From an uncultured Chloroflexota bacterium (GTDB lineage: Bacteria; Chloroflexota; Chloroflexia; Chloroflexales; Chloroflexaceae), in NCBI GenBank assembly GCA_937120965.1, contig CAKZKA010000026.1, positions 1 through 36,716 of the forward strand: DNA of 36,716 bases, given 5' to 3'. Made by a program: the position numbers and the translations under genes. The notes beneath the pieces are model-generated. The model was not told the DNA's origin. It did not search any database and was given only the letters and a program-made list of their open reading frames with translations. Shown here piece by piece: positions 15,029 to 22,371 of the stretch. Every line of letters starts with the position of its first letter. The first letter of the stretch is position 1.

Positions 15029-16234
15029 TCAGATTTTCGCCTCAATCGCCGCCTCCAGCTCCGCGCGCAGCGCCTCGACCGGGATGGTATCGAGGGCCGG
15101 ACCGAAGAAGCCCATAACGATCATGCGCTTGGCCTCGGTCTTGCTGATACCGCGGGACTGCATGTAGAAGAGCTGCTCCTCGTCCACATCACCGCTGGTC
15201 GAGGCGTGGCCGCCTTTGAGCACACTGTTGGTGTCGATCTTGAGGCCGGGGATCGAGTCGTTGCGGGCGCCGGGGTTGAGGTGGAGGGCGTGCTCCTCCA
15301 GCCGCGTGCTGGTAGCAGTCGACTCGCGCTCGATCTTGATCATACCATCGAAGACCGAATAGCCAGTATCATTGACCACCGTGCGGAACTCCATGTAGCT
15401 CTCGGCGTGGTGGCCAACGTGCCGGAGCCAGGGCGCGGTGAGCAACTTTTGCGCATCACCGGCAAAGGTAGCCCCGAGCCAGTTCACCTGTGAGCCATCG
15501 CCCTTCAGTGTCGTCTCGGCCTCAATGTGCTGAACCTTCGCGCCAATGGCCACGCTGGTCCACTCCAGAGCGGCGTCGCGATCGAGGAGGACCTTCTGCC
15601 CGCCGATGTGGTACACCCCGTTGCCCCAACGCTGGATGCTCACGAAGCGCACCCGGCTACCGGGGCCGGCGAAGATCTCGGTGACCGGCGCGGCCAGAGC
15701 GGTCGCAGGCTGATCCTCCGAGATAAACTCCTCGATCAGCGTCACCTGGGCATTGTCTTCGACAACCACCAGCGTGCGGGGGAAGGTGGCGCGGCTGCCG
15801 TCGGGCAGGCTGTAGCGCACCCGGATGGGCGTCTCGGCGGCCACGTTCTTCGGCACGTAGAGAAACACGCCATCCTGCCACAGGGCAGCACGCAGGGCGC
15901 TGAACTTATGCTCCAGCGGAGCCACTGCCGTATCCATGCGCGCCTTGATCAACTCCTCGTGGCTGGCAAGGGCCGCGCCCAGCGGCTTGAGCACCACACC
16001 CTGGCCGGCGAGACCCTCGTCCCACTCCAGGGTCACCGCAGCCCGGGTCGTGGGCGCCAGCTCCTCCGGCCGCAGGCCGCTCAGGTCAGTGCGGCGCCAC
16101 TCGGGCGGACCGGCCTGGGCAAAGAAGTTCCAGGCCTCACGGCGGCGCTCGGTGAGCCAGCCCGGCTCGCCAAGCTGCCGCGAGGTGGCGGCAATCGACT
16201 CGGCGCTCAGTTCTTTCAGAGTAAGTGCTGTCAT
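15029..16234 (-). CDS. sufD: Fe-S cluster assembly protein SufD
   Basis: The 401-residue partner of SufB has the family's C-terminal region: NDTGYSVFDGMIKIER, LEEHALHLNPGARNDSIP, then KGGHASTSGDVDEEQLFYM, whose histidine is the counterpart of the conserved SufD interface His. The end of the core domain, RGISKTEAKRMIVMGFF, is also typical. SufD with SufB and SufC forms the scaffold complex. The chosen ATG 16234 lies 25 bases after the sufC stop; GAAGGAT lies somewhat far upstream. The N-terminal 60 residues are less conserved, as usual. Confidence 0.95.
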   Translation of the reverse strand: MTALTLKELSAESIAATSRQLGEPGWLTERRREAWNFFAQAGPPEWRRTDLSGLRPEELAPTTRAAVTLEWDEGLAGQGVVLKPLGAALASHEELIKARMDTAVAPLEHKFSALRAALWQDGVFLYVPKNVAAETPIRVRYSLPDGSRATFPRTLVVVEDNAQVTLIEEFISEDQPATALAAPVTEIFAGPGSRVRFVSIQRWGNGVYHIGGQKVLLDRDAALEWTSVAIGAKVQHIEAETTLKGDGSQVNWLGATFAGDAQKLLTAPWLRHVGHHAESYMEFRTVVNDTGYSVFDGMIKIERESTATSTRLEEHALHLNPGARNDSIPGLKIDTNSVLKGGHASTSGDVDEEQLFYMQSRGISKTEAKRMIVMGFFGPALDTIPVEALRAELEAAIEAKI

Positions 16235-16259
16235 ATGCAAGCTCTGATCCTTCAATCTA

Positions 16260-17039
16260 TCACGCCGTTCCCGCCAGTTCCTCGCGCAGCCAGTCGTAAC
16301 CCTTCTCTTCCAGTTCCAGAGCCAGTTCGGGGCCGCCTTCGCGCACGATCCGCCCATCCATCATCACCGAGACGAACTGGGGCTTGATATAGTTGAGCAG
16401 CCGCTGGTAATGGGTAATGACCAGGACGCCCATGTTCGGACCGGCGAGGCGGTTGACGCCCTCGGCGACAATGCGCAGTGCATCAATATCGAGGCCCGAG
16501 TCGGTTTCATCCATCACCGCCATACTCGGCTTGAGCATGGTCATCTGGAGGATTTCCAGGCGCTTCTTCTCACCGCCGCTGAAGCCCTCGTTCAGGTAGC
16601 GCCGGGCAAAGCTCTCGTCCATTTCAAGGAGCTTCATGCCTTCGCGCAGTTGCTTGCGGAACTCGGCCACGGGAATGGCAGTCTCTTTCGGGTCCTTACC
16701 TTCCTCAGCGCGATGGGCATTGATCGCGGCACGCAGAAAGTTAGCGACTGTCACCCCCGGCACCGACACCGGATACTGGAAGGCCAGGAACAGCCCGAGC
16801 TTGCTGCGCTCGTCAGGCTCCAATTCAAGAATGTTCTGACCCTTGTACCAGATCTCGCCGCCGGTGACCTCGTAGCCCGGGTGGCCGGCGATCACGCTGG
16901 CCAGGGTGCTCTTGCCACTGCCATTAGGCCCCATGATCGCATGGATGGTGCCGCCCTGAACGGTCAGATTGACACCTTTAAGGATCTCCTTGTCGCCGAT
17001 CTGCGCGCGCAAATCCTTGATGACCAGGTCGTTGCTCAT
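16260..17039 (-). CDS. sufC: Fe-S assembly ATPase SufC
   Basis: The 259-residue ABC-type ATPase has Walker [10 protein letters not shown] (37-45), Q-loop FQYP, signature FSGGEKKR (153-160), Walker [13 protein letters not shown] (173-184) and switch His210. SufC-specific features are [20 protein letters not shown] and the C-terminal KGYDWLREE. It energises SufB-SufD during cluster assembly. ATG 17039 has GAGGAGC at good spacing. It is the first structural gene after sufR, with a 191-bp gap that contains one repeat-core hairpin. Confidence 0.98.
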   Translation of the reverse strand: MSNDLVIKDLRAQIGDKEILKGVNLTVQGGTIHAIMGPNGSGKSTLASVIAGHPGYEVTGGEIWYKGQNILELEPDERSKLGLFLAFQYPVSVPGVTVANFLRAAINAHRAEEGKDPKETAIPVAEFRKQLREGMKLLEMDESFARRYLNEGFSGGEKKRLEILQMTMLKPSMAVMDETDSGLDIDALRIVAEGVNRLAGPNMGVLVITHYQRLLNYIKPQFVSVMMDGRIVREGGPELALELEEKGYDWLREELAGTA

Positions 17040-17171
17040 GTGCTCCTCTGTTATTGCTGGTAATGCTTAGCGATCTATCCGACAGATTCCGTTACACGCA
17101 TAGGTCAGAAAAGAGGATTTCCGAGAGAACTGAAAGCCTGTCCGGGTAACCAGATTATGTGATTACGTTCC

Positions 17172-17190
17172 GGGAGGGCTTCGCCCTCCC
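17172..17190. terminator. Perfect hairpin in the sufR-sufC gap
   Basis: GGGAGGGC, loop TTC, GCCCTCCC forms a perfect 8-bp stem. It is a lone copy of the repeat core. It lies 41 bases beyond the sufR stop and could reduce sufR transcript read-through into sufC or protect the 3' end. There is no T tract. No clear separate sufC promoter was found in the 130 bases after it. Confidence 0.4.
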
Positions 17191-17230
17191 AGATCCTCCC
17201 GAAAGAGTTACCTGCAGAGGCTCTCAGGGG

Positions 17231-17920
17231 TCACCGCTCCTCGCGCGCCCCTGTGCCGACAGGCTCGGAGGGACGCGCGGGGGTGAGGGCAATGTCTCCG
17301 TTCTTCAGCACGAAGCGGCAGGTATGGGCGCCCTCGCGAATGGTGCTCTCCAGGGCCAGCTTTTCGCCCAGCGCATACTCGATCATCTGCCGCTCCATCG
17401 AGCAGACTTGCGGGTGATCCTGGGCCACATCGTAGAACGGGCAGGCAAAGAGGCGGATGCCATCGCCACCTTCAGCCACTTCGGCAGGCACGCCGCGCTG
17501 TTCGAGCAGACGCCGCAGCTCATTGAGGCGCTCGCTCACGTCGGTGCCGGCCATGCGATCGGCATATTCATCGGCGAGGCGCCGGCTGACCCGTTCGAGC
17601 AGCAGCTCGACCTTATCAGCCCCCTCCAGGGCGATCAGCTCGCGGAGCAGACCGGTGATCAAGCGATCGTACTGCTTGGGGAAGCGGCTGCGCGCCTCGT
17701 CGCTGAGCGTGTAGACCAGGCGCGGGCGGCCCGGGCCGTGACGCTCGGCACGCACCGACACCAGACCCTCCGCCTGGAGATGGATCAGGTGATCGCGCGC
17801 GGCAGTTGTGCTGACGCCGAGGAGGGTTGCCAGATCCTTAACCGTGGCTTCACCGACTCGCTGGAGATGTTGCAGTATCTGCCCTGCTGCGCTGCTGGCG
17901 GAGTAGCCGATCACAAGCAT
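17231..17920 (-). CDS. sufR: SufR-type Fe-S-sensing transcriptional repressor
   Basis: The 229-residue regulator has an N-terminal winged helix-turn-helix (about 10-70: TVKDLATLLGVSTTAARDHLIHLQAEGLV, shown in part) with GRPRLVYTLS. The C-terminal cluster-binding part has Cys160, Cys173 and Cys201 (CPFYDVAQDHPQVC, then HTCRF). SufR holds a [4Fe-4S] cluster and represses suf genes when clusters are sufficient. ATG 17920 is preceded by GGAGG. It is the first gene of the island, and its own promoter carries an inverted repeat over the -10, which suggests autoregulation. Confidence 0.93.
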   Translation of the reverse strand: MLVIGYSASSAAGQILQHLQRVGEATVKDLATLLGVSTTAARDHLIHLQAEGLVSVRAERHGPGRPRLVYTLSDEARSRFPKQYDRLITGLLRELIALEGADKVELLLERVSRRLADEYADRMAGTDVSERLNELRRLLEQRGVPAEVAEGGDGIRLFACPFYDVAQDHPQVCSMERQMIEYALGEKLALESTIREGAHTCRFVLKNGDIALTPARPSEPVGTGAREER

Positions 17921-17936
17921 AGTCGCAATCCTCCGA

Positions 17937-17952
17937 ACTACTAGGGTGTAGT
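17937..17952. promoter_or_regulatory. Candidate SufR operator
   Basis: ACTAC-TAGGGT-GTAGT is an inverted repeat with 5-bp arms and a 6-bp spacer. It overlaps the last three bases of the -10 hexamer on the minus strand (17950-17952) and the expected start site near 17943. The geometry matches the short-arm, six-base-spacer operators described for cyanobacterial SufR, though the arm sequence differs. Binding is inferred from position. Confidence 0.55.
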
Positions 17953-17978
17953 CTACCAGCGTTTGCGGGTTTTGTCAA
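17950..17978 (-). promoter_or_regulatory. Strong sigma-70 promoter of sufR
   Basis: On the minus strand TTGACA (17973-17978), a 17-base spacer and TAGACT (17950-17955) are present. Transcription would start about 23 bases before the sufR ATG. This is the clearest promoter for the whole sulfur island. Confidence 0.8.
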
Positions 17979-17998
17979 TAAAAAAGGAAAATACTTGG

Positions 17999-18519
17999 TT
18001 TATTCCCCGGGGGCTGCGCCGCACACTGACAGGACGCAGATAGCTTTTTTCCTGGGAGGGGGCGAAACGCTCCAAACCCTCCCCACAGGGAGAGGCGTGG
18101 TACAACCCGGAAGAACAGGCAGGTACTCTGTGCCGCCCAACCCGGTCAAATGGCCCGTGAATCCACCCGACGCTCCGTGCTACACTCACCCCGTGACGCC
18201 CACAGTGACGCTACGGCGGCAGGGCCGGTTGCCGCGGCCCTGCCGCCAGGCACAGGGAGGGTCTGGGAGGGCTACGCCCTCCCAGGAGAATCTCTTTTCA
18301 TTCCGGTGTTGTGCGGCGCAGCCGCATGGACGGCTGAGGTGAAACTAGGGAAACCCGGTTTCCCCAACCCCCTCCCTGGTGGGAGGGTTTGGGTGTGACG
18401 GCGCGGCGGCGCTGCGCCGCTACGCCCTCCCAAGAACAACCCATGTTCATCGTGTCGTTGTGCGGCGCAGCCGCGTGGATGGCTGAGGTAAACTTACACG
18501 TAGCTTGAGGAGGTGTCCA
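17999..18519. repeat. Intergenic repeat block upstream of sufR
   Basis: Contains a cap-like GGGCTGCGCCGCACA near 18008 and a degenerate core near 18051-18085. From about 18262 to 18500 there are two elements in reverse orientation, with GTGCGGCGCAGCCGC caps at 18310 and 18456. GGGAAACCCGGTTTCCCC lies at about 18347, and a core whose loop is filled by a GGCGCGGCGGCGCTGCGCC palindrome near 18400. No gene is seen. Confidence 0.75.
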
Positions 18520-18855
18520 GTGAGGACCAAATGGGAATACAAAGTCGCATTTGTCGAGCAGTGGGAGCGGGTGTCGGTGGAGGGGCATGAGACGCGCCCG
18601 GAGAAGGGCGAGCGTCGGAGCGCATTCGGGCGGCGCTTTCTGAACACTCTTGGCGCCGACGGGTGGGAACTGAGCGGCGTACAGCACACGATGCCGGGGC
18701 GGGTCTACCTGATCTTCAAGCGGCCCCTGGAGGGGAGCGCTGAACCGGACCTCTCGGTCGTCCGGCACGAGCAGGCAGCGCAGTCGGCAGGCCAGCCGAC
18801 GCAGCCGTTGCAGCCACCCGAAGCGGGGAGCGGGCCACAGGTTGTAACACTGTAG
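18520..18855 (+). CDS. DUF4177-like small protein
   Basis: The 111-residue protein has a core (KWEYKVAFVEQWE ... LNTLGADGWELSGVQH ... YLIFKRPL) that matches the pattern of the DUF4177 family: short alpha-beta proteins with a GxxGWELVxV motif and unknown function. The C-terminal 35 residues are proline/glutamine-rich and probably disordered. The start is GTG 18520, with AGGAGGTG just upstream, a strong site that rules out the longer TTG start. It is a single gene with a hairpin after it. Confidence 0.78.
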   Translation: MRTKWEYKVAFVEQWERVSVEGHETRPEKGERRSAFGRRFLNTLGADGWELSGVQHTMPGRVYLIFKRPLEGSAEPDLSVVRHEQAAQSAGQPTQPLQPPEAGSGPQVVTL

Positions 18856-18870
18856 CCCGGGAGGAGAGCG

Positions 18871-18895
18871 CCTGGGAGGGCGAGGCCCTCCCAGG
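18871..18895. terminator. Perfect 11-bp hairpin between convergent genes
   Basis: CCTGGGAGGGC, loop GAG, GCCCTCCCAGG lies between the stops of the DUF4177-like gene (18855) and the clp-like gene (18907). It is a repeat core placed exactly where a bidirectional terminator is expected. There is no T tract. Confidence 0.5.
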
Positions 18896-18906
18896 CTCAG
18901 CCGCTC

Positions 18907-20124
18907 CTACGAGCGGCCCTCGTTACGCCGGGGATGAACACGAGGTCCACGAACGCCGAGCGGACCGACGCCGCCCTCGGCGGTATTCGCCTTTTCGCTG
19001 GTCAGGCTGATACTGGGTGGTTGCGGGCCATCACTCGGGCCGATCTGGAGTCGGCCAACCTCCTGCATACGCAGTTCTTCGGCCTGTCGCAGCAGATCCG
19101 GCGCCGACTCATAGAAAAACTCCAGCGCCTCGCCGTGCCGGTCTACACCCGTATAGTCAACTACAACGTGGCTGCCGCCGGGGATGCCGCCAGAGGCAAT
19201 CAAATCGGCCAGAGGAGCGTCAATCAATTTGAGCAGTTGCTGGCGCAACGGGCGGGCGCCGAAGCGCGAGTCAAAGCCCTTGTTCAACAAATACTCGCGC
19301 GCCTCGGTGGTAACGCTCACCTGGACGCCCTGGCGCAGGTACTGCTCATTGCACTCGCGCAGCATCCGGTCGAGCACCTGGCGCAGCACATCACTTGAAA
19401 GCGGCCGGAAGGCGATAATCTCATCAAGGCGGTTGATCCACTCCGGCTGAAAGACCTTTTGCAGTGCCTCGAAGCCAATCTGATAGATCTGCTGGCCCGT
19501 GGCCTCGACATCGCCGTGGGGCGTGCGAAAGCCAATCGTGCGACGATCGAGATAATCCACCATCTCCTTGGCGCCAACGTTGGTGGTAAAAACGACGATG
19601 CTGTTATGAAAGCTCACGCGGCGGCCGCCGTTGAGCAGGAGAATCTCGCCGTCCTCCATCACCTGGAGCAGCAAGTTCCACAACTCTGGCTGCCCCTTCT
19701 CGATTTCGTCGAAAAGGACCACACTGTTTTCCTGTTCGATGATCTCCGGGTTGAGCAACGGCTTCTGGTCACGCCCGACGTAGCTGGGCGGGGCGCCGAC
19801 GAGGGCGCTCACCTCGTGGCCCTGGCTGAAGAGCGAACAGTCAATCTTCAAGAACGCCTCGCCGTCGGGGCGCAGCAGTTGCGCCAGGGCACGCGCCGTA
19901 GCCGTCTTGCCCACACCGGTGGGACCGAGGAACAGGAGCGTGGCGCGCGGGCGACGGGTGTTCCCCGCTGAAAAGCCAAAACGCGCCCGGTTCAGGACGC
20001 GGATCACGCTCTCAATCGCTCGTTCCTGACCAAAGATCTGGTCGCGCAAGCGGCGCTCTACCACATCCAGCGGGTTTGCGTGGCCCCGCACCGCTCGCGT
20101 CATATCCCGGTGCTTGTCTGTCAT
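18907..20124 (-). CDS. Single-module Clp/HSP100 AAA+ ATPase (ClpB-D2-like)
   Basis: The 405-residue ATPase corresponds to the second AAA+ module of ClpA/ClpB plus the C-terminal D2-small domain. It has Walker A GPTGVGKT (67-74), pore-loop region GAPPSYVGRD, Walker B VVLFDEIEK (135-143), sensor 1 FTTNVG, arginine-finger region QPEWINRLDEI and sensor 2 GARPLRQQL. It has no ClpN domain, no first AAA+ module, no M-domain and no zinc finger, so it is neither ClpB nor ClpX. The C-terminal 60 residues are low-complexity. The start is ATG 20124 with AGAGG upstream. It may be a stand-alone unfoldase; partner and substrate are unknown. Confidence 0.88.
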   Translation of the reverse strand: MTDKHRDMTRAVRGHANPLDVVERRLRDQIFGQERAIESVIRVLNRARFGFSAGNTRRPRATLLFLGPTGVGKTATARALAQLLRPDGEAFLKIDCSLFSQGHEVSALVGAPPSYVGRDQKPLLNPEIIEQENSVVLFDEIEKGQPELWNLLLQVMEDGEILLLNGGRRVSFHNSIVVFTTNVGAKEMVDYLDRRTIGFRTPHGDVEATGQQIYQIGFEALQKVFQPEWINRLDEIIAFRPLSSDVLRQVLDRMLRECNEQYLRQGVQVSVTTEAREYLLNKGFDSRFGARPLRQQLLKLIDAPLADLIASGGIPGGSHVVVDYTGVDRHGEALEFFYESAPDLLRQAEELRMQEVGRLQIGPSDGPQPPSISLTSEKANTAEGGVGPLGVRGPRVHPRRNEGRS

Positions 20125-20190
20125 AGAGCCTCTTTGATTGGGTGGCGGGACGCCAGGGTTCCTGGCGCTACCCCGGATTTTCTCCGCCAC

Positions 20191-20482
20191 GATTGTAGCA
20201 CGCCGGGCGTACGGCGCTGTAGCCTGGAGGTGGAAGCGGGGATAATTAAATAATTGTTTCTGGGAGGGCGCAGCCCTCCCAGACCCTCCCGCGCGCGGGC
20301 TATGTTCACGTTAGACGGTCGTGCGCATGGCGCACAACGCCAGAATGAAAATAACTGTTTTTGGGAGGGCGCAGCCCTCCCAAACCCTCCCCGCTGGCGG
20401 GTTGTTTCCTGGGAGGGCTGCGCCCTTCCAGACCCTCCCGCATGCGGGCTATGTTCACATTAGAAAAGCCGCCTCCCCTCTC
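20191..20482. repeat. Intergenic modular element(s)
   Basis: A core and closing cap (TATGTTCACGTTAG) at 20258-20306 are followed by a second, complete element from about 20325 to 20464: hairpin cap GTGCGCATGGCGCACAA, GAATGAAAATA, two 48-bp cores and a TATGTTCACATTAG closing cap. No gene is seen. Confidence 0.85.
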
Positions 20483-21397
20483 CTAGCGCAAGCGCACCAC
20501 CGCAGCCACAATCGCAACCACGTTAAACAGGTGCAGGCCCAGCGGCATGCTGAAGAACAGCGCCCCGACGACCCCCAGCGACAGCGCGCCCGTCAGCACC
20601 ACGGCCAGACCGCTCAACATGAACAGGAAGCCCGCAACATAGCCGATGCCCACCGTCAACTGCATCAGTTGGCCACGCTTACCGCGGGTGAAGCGGTCGG
20701 TCAGGCGCACCAGCAGATCGCCGGCCACCGGTCCGAGCAGAAAGGCGACCAGCAGGCCGAAGAAGCCGATGTTGCCCAGGATCAGGAACGCGAAGGTCGA
20801 GACTAGAATGCTGTACACCATAGTAGTGGCGCCAGCGATCGCGCTCTCGACGGCGGAGACCTGGTAATTGACCGGGCGACGCGCCCTGGCGCACTCGGGG
20901 CAGAGTTGACCTACGGCGGCGGGACGGACACAATCGGCGCAGATGGGCCGATCGCAACTGGTACAACGCAGGCCAGTCTCGCGGTCAGGGTGCAGGTAGC
21001 ACACCTGGGCGGCCAGCGTGGCCGGAGCGGCGGGGGCGTCGGGCGGCAGCGCGGCAGACGGCTCAGGTGCCGGGGCGGGCTGTTGCTCGGGCGCCTGCAC
21101 CCCGCCGGGGGCCAGCACCTCGCCAGCGGCGAGGCGCGCTTCGACATGCTCCAGCACAGCGCGGGCACGTTCGTTGTCAGGGTCGATCTCCAGCGCGCGC
21201 AGAAGGTGCTCGCGCTTCTCGCGGTAGGGGCGCACACTGCCGGCCATGCCGATCAGCGCGTCCACCCGGCGTGGATCGCGCTCCAGAGCTGCGCGAAAGC
21301 GCTGGCGTGCGGTATAGGTATCTCCGGCGATCAGTGCCGCGTTGCCCTCAGCAATCAGCGCGGTCACGTCGTCGGTTATTTCGGTCATATCTGTCAT
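20483..21397 (-). CDS. TPR - zinc-binding - membrane protein
   Basis: The 304-residue protein has three parts. Residues 10-95 resemble tetratricopeptide helices (DTYTARQRFRAALERDP; LLRALEIDPDNERA). After a Pro/Ala-rich linker, residues 133-169 form a B-box-like zinc site (CYLHPDRETGLRC, CTSC, CADC, CPEC). Residues about 185-304 contain four or so membrane helices. The zinc segment closely resembles that preceding rhomboid proteases in actinobacteria, but no rhomboid GxSG motif follows. ATG 21397 has AGGAGGG upstream. Topology would place the TPR and zinc parts in the cytoplasm. The function is unknown. Confidence 0.8.
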   Translation of the reverse strand: MTDMTEITDDVTALIAEGNAALIAGDTYTARQRFRAALERDPRRVDALIGMAGSVRPYREKREHLLRALEIDPDNERARAVLEHVEARLAAGEVLAPGGVQAPEQQPAPAPEPSAALPPDAPAAPATLAAQVCYLHPDRETGLRCTSCDRPICADCVRPAAVGQLCPECARARRPVNYQVSAVESAIAGATTMVYSILVSTFAFLILGNIGFFGLLVAFLLGPVAGDLLVRLTDRFTRGKRGQLMQLTVGIGYVAGFLFMLSGLAVVLTGALSLGVVGALFFSMPLGLHLFNVVAIVAAVVRLR

Positions 21398-21415
21398 AAT
21401 GTCCCTCCTGAGATC

Positions 21416-21449
21416 ATTATAACAGACACCCATGCGGCTGCGCCGCACC
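21416..21449 (-). promoter_or_regulatory. -10 element abutting a repeat cap, upstream of the TPR/zinc gene
   Basis: TATAAT on the minus strand (21416-21421) is a perfect -10, 18 bases from the start codon. It lies next to a GCGGCGCAGCCGCATGG cap hairpin (to 21449). No consensus -35 is present at 17 bases (GGCGCA). Confidence 0.45.
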
Positions 21450-21543
21450 CTGCGGGAATGAACAGCGATGCTCCTCGAAGGGCTAGGCCCGCCCAAATCC
21501 TCCCCTGCCGGGGCAGGGGGTGGGGAAACCGGGTTTCCCCGGC
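21421..21543. repeat. Repeat-bearing gap
   Basis: Contains a cap (ATGCGGCTGCGCCGCACC, 21432-21449), a degenerate GAAGGGCTAGGCCCGCCC core and GGGGAAACCGGGTTTCCCC at 21522-21540, directly at the response regulator stop. Confidence 0.7.
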
Positions 21544-22224
21544 TTAAGAGAGTAACCCCAATTCGACGGCGCGGGCCGCGGCCTGGGTGCGATCGCTTAC
21601 CCCGAGCTTGGCGAGAATGTGCTCGACGTGGTTCTTGGCGGTGCCGGGGCTAATCCCCAGGCACTGGCCGATCTGTCGGTTGGTGCGCCCCTGGGCCAGC
21701 AAACGCAGGACTTCCCGCTCACGCGGTGTCAGACTGCCCGGGGCGCTCGCGGGCGCCGACACGGGCGCGGCCCTCAACTGCTGGAAGGCCTGCGCGATCA
21801 CCGTCTGGGCCAGCAGTGTCTCACCGCGGCCTACCCGGTGGATGGCAGTCAGCAGATCCTCCCGCGAGGCGTGCTTCAGCACATAGCCCGCGGCGCCGGC
21901 CCGCACCGCCTCGATCAGGTATCCGGGATGCGCGTGCAGCGTCACGATCAGCACCTGGATAGCGGGATGGGCCAGTTTCAGGGCGCGGGCCGTGGCCAGG
22001 CCGTCCATCCCGGGCATGCACACATCGAGCAAGACAAGATCGGGCCGCTCGAAGCGGCACAATTCCAGGGCCTGCTCACCATCACCTGCCTCGCCCACAA
22101 TGGCAATCCCCGGCTCGGCAGCGAGCAGCGCGCGCAGTCCCGCCCGGGCCAGCTCGTGGTCGTCCACGATCAGCACGCGCAGGGGCGGCGCGCACACTGG
22201 CGCGGGTGGCGTCGTGAAGGGCAT
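21544..22224 (-). CDS. NarL/LuxR-family response regulator
   Basis: The 226-residue regulator has an N-terminal receiver domain (acidic pair Asp21-Asp22, phospho-acceptor Asp67 in LLDVCMPGMDG, switch Thr in VTLHA, Lys in YVLKHAS). The C-terminal LuxR-type helix-turn-helix reads LTPREREVLRLLAQGRTNRQ and continues to VEHILAKLGVSDRTQA. It would bind DNA as a dimer when phosphorylated. No kinase is adjacent; the HisKA_3 kinase at 2046 is the only candidate in the window, and its upstream region shares a motif with this gene's. ATG 22224 is preceded by GGAGG. Confidence 0.93.
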   Translation of the reverse strand: MPFTTPPAPVCAPPLRVLIVDDHELARAGLRALLAAEPGIAIVGEAGDGEQALELCRFERPDLVLLDVCMPGMDGLATARALKLAHPAIQVLIVTLHAHPGYLIEAVRAGAAGYVLKHASREDLLTAIHRVGRGETLLAQTVIAQAFQQLRAAPVSAPASAPGSLTPREREVLRLLAQGRTNRQIGQCLGISPGTAKNHVEHILAKLGVSDRTQAAARAVELGLLS

Positions 22225-22282
22225 AACGGGGCCTCCGTAGGAAAATTTTTGTGAATGGCGTCACCAGGAACCCACCAGGGTG

Positions 22283-22326
22283 AGTATACGCATCCGGCGA
22301 ACCAGGGTGTAACCGGTACTGTAACC
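22283..22326 (-). promoter_or_regulatory. Possible promoter/activator sites of the response regulator gene
   Basis: On the minus strand TATACT (22283-22288) is preceded 18 bases upstream by GGTTACAC (22307-22314) and a second GGTTACA (22320-22326), direct repeats 12 bases apart. This resembles the region upstream of the sensor kinase gene. Confidence 0.35.
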
Positions 22327-22371
22327 AGAAGTGAGAGCAAGCAGGTACGATACAGGTATGCAGTTTCCAGA

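Noticed and set aside
17040-17171. Riboswitch or separate promoter ahead of sufC
   Set aside because: No recognised riboswitch fold and no convincing -35/-10 pair or second copy of the ACTAC-N6-GTAGT repeat was found.
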